NCBI RefSeq assembly: GCF_954871325.1
Contig: NC_088775.1
Span: 52,429,561-52,493,560, forward strand
DNA length: 64,000 nucleotides
Direction of reading: 5' to 3'
DNA from: Gordionus sp. m RMFG-2023
Lineage: Eukaryota; Nematomorpha; Gordioida; Chordodea; Parachordodidae
Part shown: in pieces, positions 58,277 through 64,000 of the stretch
Layout: the number at the start of each line of letters is the position of its first letter
Position numbering within the stretch: position 1 is the stretch's first letter
Notes under the pieces: model-generated
What the model saw: the letters and a program-made list of their open reading frames with translations, nothing else
Told to the model about the DNA's origin: nothing
The model's database searches: none
Translations under genes and position numbers: made by a program

Positions 58277-61200
58277 ATCAATTTGCAAAACAAAACATGC
58301 CATCAGTAAATCTTACATATATAACCAACGACCAATACAATTTACAAGAGATTAAACTACGAGAAAGATAATTTAGTTCGTCCCATTTCAAAATATATTC
58401 ATATGCAGAGGACTTTTAAATTAACAATATCTCAAATGCGATAATTTGTCTTTTGCCAATATTAAAGGATTCTTAACATTGTTTATGATGATTTTTGGTG
58501 GTTAGCCACAGTACTAAAAAAGAATGAAATTACTGAGGAGATATATATTTCCTTTTTACATCCCCATGGACCATCACCATCCTTCTTTTACCTAACAATT
58601 GCGGAAAATGGTTACTCATTAATCAAATAATAACAGTAGTAGATCCTATTACAGTGACAGGACGTACCTACAAATTATCGTCTCAAGAAATTCTATTAAT
58701 AAGAACAAAATGGGATAAGATTAAAACTAGAGGTATTTTTTTTATAATTGTTTGTGTTTTTAAAATATGTTTATTTTACAATATAGCGTCCAGATAAAAT
58801 AATATCTGTATGGCTGCCTGCTTACATATCGCCTCAGGACATCATTCTAGGTTATACTCAATTGATTTTTTAATTTTAATCACAATACTATTCATATTTT
58901 AATTAAAAATTATATATTATAAAAATATTTTAATATAACGCCATCTATATTACATTTTCTATTTATAAAAATAATAAAAATTCAAATAAAATTAAAAAAA
59001 CAAAAATGGCTCTCGAGATTTTTTATTAAACGTTTAATATAAAGGTAATAAACATTTTTAGAGAATATTAACACCCAAAAAAAATCCCTTCCTAAGAATG
59101 TTAATTTTTTTATTTTTACCGGAAATAAGAAAACACTTGGAATTTTTTTATATTTTCCAAACGTAAAATTTTAAGGGCTATAAATGATATATAATTTGTA
59201 ACTCCATCTTAAGTATTTTTTTAAAAAACACGATTTAAAGAAATCACGCAAAATCACGCACTTCGCGATTTTCGACTTGAAGGCGTATGGATCTGGTTGA
59301 GCTAGCACTCTAAAATTTTTATTTTCATAACATTTACAACATAAATAACTAACATGCAAAGTTTCATTCATTTTTGAGATGGTCGGCCGAAAATCTCGTT
59401 TTTTTGATCGATTTGACGTGGAATGACCCTATTCTGAATTCTAAATCGGACTATGAATGGCTGATGGCTATCCCCAGCATAATTTTCGGTCTTCTTCTCA
59501 CTAATGAAGGAATCGCATAGCTATTTTGCTTCGTCTTAGCTTCCATATATCGCTTCCTTCTAGGTGTATTAATTGTTCTTTAATATTCCAAAAGACATCA
59601 TCCTTTAAATTGTAGTTTGAAGACCGCCTCGCACGGCTTCAAAAACATAAATAATTGAAACGCTCTTAAAAGGGCCAGCATCCCAAATACCTTATAGCCC
59701 AATCATTTATGTTTAAGCAACAACAGAATACTCAAGCGTATCAGCCTAATTCCTTGGTCTTTCAGTAGCTTGGGATTACACATGCATTAATTTTTTGGCG
59801 CGATCCGACTAAAATATCTCATCAATTAATTCGGCAGAAATCTTAAAAATAAACCATCGCTAACGCAATTTTTTCCCGGTATTTTTTTATGGGATATAAT
59901 TTTTAAAAATCGGTCTGATAATAAATATTGATTCATCTCTAGATTTGATAATAGGAAAATTTTTCAACACTATTAACCCTTTAACGTTTCACGATTTGTT
60001 TTGAAATCATATAATATAATTATATAAAAGCCTAATAATCATCATATCATATCAAACACGTTGGTCGTAGTGAGCGAATGTGAATTATATGGAGGCCCGC
60101 CCTCCCTATAATTATGCCGATTTTTTTCTCAAGGATACCAATAAACCTTGTAACGCAGTAGTTTTATCATAAAAGAGTGGAACTACACCCTATCCGATTA
60201 TAGTATTAGAGTACAATTTAGTAATAAATATGAGAAGATAATAAGAAAAAGAGAGAAAAAAGAAGACTATAAAAATACTTTCGTATTTTATTAAAATTAT
60301 TAACTCATGTTTTAATTTTAAATTTCATCCAATCATATTTTTATAATTTTATCTTTACCCTTTTACTGAATTATATGATTTTATAACGACAATATAACGA
60401 ATTCTGTGGATAATATTTAATAATTGAAATTATTTTATTCATTATTAAAAATAAGAGTATAATATTATGAATAATTATCTTAAAAATGAATATGCTCTTT
60501 TTTATATCAACTTAAATTGTATGATGCCAAAATAAGTCATTGGGATTTTAGAAAACCTTTTTTAAACATTTATTTTATTTATATTTATAATTTTTCTATA
60601 GTTATAATTTATATTTCACCATAAAATGTATTCTAAATCCAATCATACCCCACCAATTTTGAATTTGACGTTAATAAGACCTATTTCCTCTGACTTGTAT
60701 TATAATTTTACATTTATTATATTATTTAAAATGATTCTGTATAATTCATAGATGCCAAAATTTAATACAAGTTGAGGGAGACATATCGGGAGTCGACGTC
60801 GATGTCAGACAATGAAGATATGTTGCATACCCTTTACGATGATTCTCCTTCAACTTAATCAACTCCAACATTTAATAATCTTCGAGTCGATATAGAAGAT
60901 CTAGAAAATAATGATTATTATCATCCAAAATAATATGAAATGGGGAGCAGGTGATATCCATCAATTGGACATATTTTCCACTTCAACCAATATATTAACT
61001 CCATATCAATACTTTAAATTATTTATTTCAGATCTAAATAATATATGTGAAAAAAGTAATTTATACGGTATTGTAAATATTTTAAGATTTATGCGGGAAA
61101 GCAAACTAATTCACCACCATCAAAATTAGAGATAAGTGGTGATATATTCCTCCAATTGGCCAAAAATATCCCGAATTTCAAAATTATAAACTTTTTTGAT

Positions 61201-61350
61201 AACTAATTACTTCAATAACATTGGCTAAACAATTAAAAGAAATCGGGTAGGGGCTATTAGAAGTAATCGGATGAAGGATTGTAAGTTAAAATGCGATAGA
61301 CTTAAAAAAAGAAGGTCGCGGCAGCTATGTATGTAAAAGTTGATATAAAG

Positions 61351-62757
61351 CAGGGATGTGAACCCGGACCCGGAACCCTCCTGGACCCTCGTATTTTGGC
61401 TGAACCCGGACCCTTTTAAAAAGTGAATTTTTAAAAAATAATATAAAATTTTTATAATTTAATTAATTTTTAAAAAATAATGTAAAATTTTTATAATTTA
61501 ATTTTCATTTTTAAAAAATAATGTAAAATTTTTATAATTTTATTATTTTTTTTCGTGGAATCTCCCTAAAAAATAGTCACTTTAAAACTATAATTGATAA
61601 AGCAAGGGATGTTGTAAAATATTTCAGAACTCCCACAATTGTTAGAATATTAAAATCCATGAAAAGGTAAATGGCAATTTTAGATTGCACAACACGTTGG
61701 TCCTCTATGTGTATGACGCTAGAGCGATTATTAAGTTTGAAAGATTTCTGTAATGATTTTATCATAGGAGCATGTGTAATCATTTCTTCAGAAGATGATT
61801 GGAATCAAGTAAAAGAGCTTACTAGTGTGCTGGTTCCTTTAAAAATAACAACATTAAGAGTGCAAGCTGAACAATTATGTTTATCGGATTTTTATGGCAT
61901 ATGGTTAAAATGTCGATTAGAGTTAGGGAGATTAACAAGTTCTTTTTCAAATGAAGTATTAGAAAATACGAAAATAAGAGAGCAACAATATTTACAAAAT
62001 AGTGTTGTATATGCTTCGATATATTTAGACCCGCGATATCAGGTTTTATTAAGTAGTGAGCAAAAACAAATGGCTATAGACCTTCTTGAAGATTTATGGC
62101 ATACCCAAAACTCTATTATTTACAATACATTGGTGGTTACAACAATATCTACTGTTTGTAGCGATAACAATGATAATGATAACGATATTGATGATCTGGA
62201 AATTTTAGTATTAGATAGAGAAAAAAAAATTAAATTATCATCTGATAGAAAGGAGCAAAAAATATCTATTGTATCTTTAATAGAAAAGTTCTCGGAAGTT
62301 ATGAGAATAAATAGAGATGCAAACATTTTAAAATTCTGGGAGGAAAATTCTTCAATATATCCAGAATTATATACCTTTTCTAGAATCGTCATGGCTGTAC
62401 CGGCGACACAAGTACAATAATTTATGTATTATAAAAATGACTATCTATTTTAGGTAAGCGTAGAACGTGGATTTTCATCGTTGACTAATTTACGTGGAAA
62501 TCTGAAGTATGATATTTTAGAAGATATCATGATTGTGCGATTGAATAAAAAATTTAAAATATAAATTATCTCATTTCGAATTATAAATGTGTATATATTG
62601 AAGTATAATAAAAAATGAATGAAAAAAGTCTTATTTTGAGTAATTATTTTTATGTTTCCTCTGAACCCGGACCCGAACCCTGGACCCGGGTCCTTTTTAA
62701 ATTTATTACCGGACCCGAACCCGGACCCTTTTTTTTGTCGAAGGGTTCACATCCCTG
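61351..62757 (+). mobile_element. hAT transposon with AACCCGGACCC ends, 1.4 kb
   Basis: Perfect 15-bp inverted ends CAGGGATGTGAACCC and a perfect 8-bp duplication ATATAAAG (61343-61350 and 62758-62765). Both subterminal regions repeat gaacccggaccc. Next to the left end (61425-61545) are three tandem units of ~40 bp of the type tttttaaaaaataatgtaaa plus atttttataatttaatt. The transposase C-terminal half follows (61671-62565); the N-terminal half is missing. It is inserted in the piggyBac relic and is among the younger insertions of the window. Confidence 0.95.
61671..62565 (+). pseudogene. hAT transposase, C-terminal half, with an apparent 42-nt intron
   Basis: The frame 61671-62420 reads MAILDCTTRWSSMCMTLERL (the hAT 'LDcpTRWnStY.ML' motif), VVYASIYLDPRYQVLLSSEQ ('a..LDPRyK'), a Ser/Asp-rich variable loop, and KFWEENSSIYPELYTFSRIV followed by MAVPATQ. 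The next expected residues (VSVERGFSSLTNLRGNLKYD) are encoded 42 nt further on. Removing 62412-62453 (gtacaa...ctattttag) joins PATQ to VSVERGFS in frame, with GT-AG borders. Upstream, DVVKYFRTPTIVRILKSMKR lies in the same frame and is separated by one TAA (61668-61670). Beyond that the N-terminal region with BED finger and first catalytic residues is absent, so the gene is not functional. An insertion of 42 bp that happens to look like an intron is the alternative. Confidence 0.8.
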
Positions 62758-62830
62758 ATATAAAGAAAATATAAGTGTCAAATGCGTCCTATCTTCATGA
62801 TAATTAGATGTAACCATAGTTTATAGATAT

Positions 62831-63190
62831 ATATTTTTATATTATAACACGTCAATCATAGTGTTTTTATATATATAGTTTATATATATAGAAAGAAAAA
62901 AAATAAATTATTATTAAATTTTTGGTAAATTTATTTCGAAAATGATTATTGTATTTTTTGATTAAATAAAGAAAGAAGTTCTCGTCTTATAATTTTATCT
63001 ATTTCGATATAACTTTAGAACGTCTTTGAGGTACGCAATTTTGGGTAGTATTTAATTTGAGTAAATAAAATTAAGGGGGAAAGAAAGGGGTTTTTATAAA
63101 ATGGTATGACAATAAGTTTGTGCAAGTCATCTCATATAAAAGATGGTCACTAAGTAGCAAAAAATATATTGAGTGCCAAAACCAAATATA
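62831..63190. other. Non-coding stretch
   Basis: AT-rich, with (TA)n runs at about 62865-62890. It may include the unrecognised right end of the piggyBac relic. Nothing else was seen. Confidence 0.3.
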
Positions 63191-63198
63191 TTAAAAAT

Positions 63199-63923
63199 TA
63201 AGGATATACCGATATTTTTTATCGGATCGGGCCGATAATTCACCTATTTTAAAATATCGGTTATCGGATAATATAAAATTTTCCGAACCTATATAAAATG
63301 GCATCTTTAACAAAAATAAAATGTTATAAAATTTTTAAAAAAAGTTATGTCTAAAATAATTTATTTTTATAAATAAAATCGAAGTCCATTTTTATGTATA
63401 TTTTTTTAATAATAATAATTAATTAATAAACATTCTGCCATATTATTATTTATTTAAGCATTCTGTTTATAAAAGTGTGCAATAATCTCTTCGGAATCAG
63501 TTTTTAATGAAGCTGGTGATATTGACAGTTACCATCGCCACAGGCTGACCTCTGATAAATTGGAAATTTTGGTATTTCTAAAAATAAATCTTTAATATAT
63601 TAATGTTAAATATTATTTTAAATATTATTTCAAATTTCATATATATTTAGATTAATATATTACATATTATATAAAAGTGATTTAACAATAAAAATATTTT
63701 ATATACTTTTAGAATTGCAATTGAATTTATAAACTATAACTGATCATTATAATATATTTAAATGACATAAGTTATGATATAGTTAAATTATAGATGTTAT
63801 ACTAATAAAAAGTATATTAAAAATTAAAACCATTGGTATCTTTCGGATCGGTAATCGACCGATATCAATTTAATATTGAAAATATCGGATCGGCCTCCAA
63901 AAAGTGGTATCGGCACACCCCTA
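63199..63923. mobile_element. hAT MITE with GATATCGG repeats, 725 bp, intact ends
   Basis: Ends TAAGGATATACCGATA and, reversed, TAGGGGTGTGCCGATA. A perfect 8-bp duplication TTAAAAAT flanks it (63191-63198 and 63924-63931). Both subterminal regions repeat the motif tatcgg / ccgata (ttatcggatcgggccgata, aatatcggttatcgg; cggatcggtaatcgaccgata, aaatatcggatcgg). There is no coding sequence. A decayed relative in opposite orientation is at 13190-13676. Confidence 0.93.
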
Positions 63924-64000
63924 TTAAAAATATATAATGAAGGTATGGTAGGAGTCAATTTACATGATATGCTAGTTGAGTGCTATCGAGTAAATGTAAA

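Larger units (their letters stand above)
55532..59429 (+). mobile_element. Long-TIR DNA transposon of unassigned superfamily, 3.9 kb
   Basis: Inverted arms of about 670 bp (55532-56200 and 58750-59429) start GGGTAATTCCATGACAAAT and, reversed, GGGTCATTCCACGTCAAAT. A perfect 4-bp duplication TATT flanks it (55528-55531 and 59430-59433). The arms remain about 90 percent alike by eye. Between them lie pieces of one protein, interrupted by a hAT (56754-58276). Four-bp duplications with long arms are known for Sola and Academ elements, but I cannot tie this protein to either. A non-coding relative lies at 39375-40184. Confidence 0.9.
53690..59830 (+). pseudogene. LINE family X copy 2, split by a 3.9-kb transposon
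   Basis: The left part (53690-55531) holds a PRGVRII-like pre-RT start, SGGHDGIKAFYSMI (about 54.2 kb) and EVGIKGGAEATVHTARIS (about 54.46-54.52 kb). Next are LKINNAFNSIK, the RT core QQGDPLGPP and LYLDDGFIVG (catalytic Asp pair, about 54.8 kb), then the thumb IIGLSLNMSKSEL. Further on come NRLPAHQAFFLLKI and RSWLQTNLPWKNDGIGLRLP (about 55.05-55.3 kb). The C-terminal part resumes after the insertion (59434 on): SDYEWLMAIPSIIFGLLLTN, CSLKTASHGFKNINN and LGLSVAWDYTCINFLA (about 59.75-59.81 kb). Several stops and frame changes make it dead. Continuity across 55531/59434 shows that the transposon came later. Confidence 0.8.
59977..62830 (+). mobile_element. piggyBac transposon relic (PGBD2/3-like), split by a hAT
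   Basis: A TTAA (59973-59976) is followed by CCCTTTAACGTTTCACG, a typical piggyBac left end. The transposase pieces start with an acidic N-terminus MSDNEDMLHTLYDDSPST and RVDIEDLENNDYYHPK (about 60.8-60.93 kb). TPYQYFKLFISDLNNICEKS (about 60.99 kb) and GDIFLQLAKNIPNFK (about 61.14 kb) follow, then FFDN and a frame-shifted TSITLAKQLKEI-like stretch, GAIRSNRMKDCKLK-like sequence and LKKEGRGSYVCK (about 61.29-61.34 kb). After the hAT (61351-62757) the continuing frame has NISVKCVLS (about 62.77 kb). Multiple stops show it is dead. The right terminus was not found, so the end given is approximate. Confidence 0.75.

Noticed and set aside
61668-61692. A possible 17-nt intron (gtaaatggcaattttag) at the start of the hAT transposase frame
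   Set aside because: The upstream and downstream frames are already the same without removing anything; a single TAA explains the break, and LDCTTRW would be lost by splicing.
1-64000. tRNA, rRNA or other structured RNA genes
   Set aside because: I looked for cloverleaf-like conserved boxes and rRNA motifs and saw none; a covariance-model scan would be needed to exclude them.

Overview
The window is very AT-rich animal (metazoan) DNA, almost entirely built of transposable elements, with only a few traces of host coding sequence. The animal assignment rests on a 174-nt minus-strand exon (11185-11358) that encodes paxillin-type LIM-domain sequence, and on the element mix: Ty3/gypsy LTR elements, non-LTR LINEs, hAT and piggyBac transposons, and many MITEs. 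The species cannot be named from this sequence. Two weaker minus-strand exon candidates lie at 36879-36976 and 51004-51083; the second resembles a paxillin LD motif. All three are on one strand, in the order expected for a paxillin-like gene (LD region at high coordinates, LIM region at low coordinates). My working inference is that most of the window is giant, transposon-filled introns of one minus-strand paxillin-like gene. Layout, left: 0.6-2.3 kb holds copy A of a three-copy dispersed repeat (R1). A broken Ty3/gypsy fossil follows at 2.3-5.4 kb, with a 223-bp hAT MITE inserted in it on a perfect 8-bp target duplication. A LINE tail lies at 5.6-6.0 kb and a hAT relic at 6.7-8.8 kb. After the LIM exon (11.2 kb) come a GAACG-rich repeat, a MITE, R1 copy B and a GGGCC-rich MITE. 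From 16.5 to 21.7 kb a tandemly duplicated ~0.4-kb segment carries, in one copy, a 2.4-kb foldback element (itself holding a TA-flanked palindromic element at its exact centre) and, in the other copy, a young but broken gypsy element. Layout, middle: a LINE fragment (21.7-23.2 kb), a third gypsy fossil (23.2-26.7 kb) and an almost full-length LINE with a perfect 17-bp target duplication (27365-30749). Then come the inverted partner of the GAACG repeat, a GGGCC MITE, a non-autonomous LTR element (34.1-35.7 kb), an unassigned 96-codon ORF, and a candidate exon at 36.9 kb. Layout, right: a 0.8-kb long-inverted-repeat MITE (39.4-40.2 kb), several MITEs, and a piggyBac relic with its probable MITE derivative (42.1-45.9 kb). 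R1 copy C (46.6-49.5 kb) is interrupted by a hAT, and another hAT relic sits at 52.2-53.3 kb. A three-level nest follows: a ZMYM1-like hAT inside a long-TIR transposon inside a LINE (53.7-59.8 kb). The window closes with a second piggyBac relic (from 59977) that was hit by a hAT whose transposase tail contains an apparent 42-nt intron, and a final MITE at 63.2-63.9 kb. The best-supported novelties are the nested insertions with exact target duplications, the foldback element with a second palindrome at its dyad, a long-TIR family with 4-bp target duplications seen as a coding and a non-coding copy, and a pattern in which nearly every hAT-like element carries its own short repeated subterminal motif.
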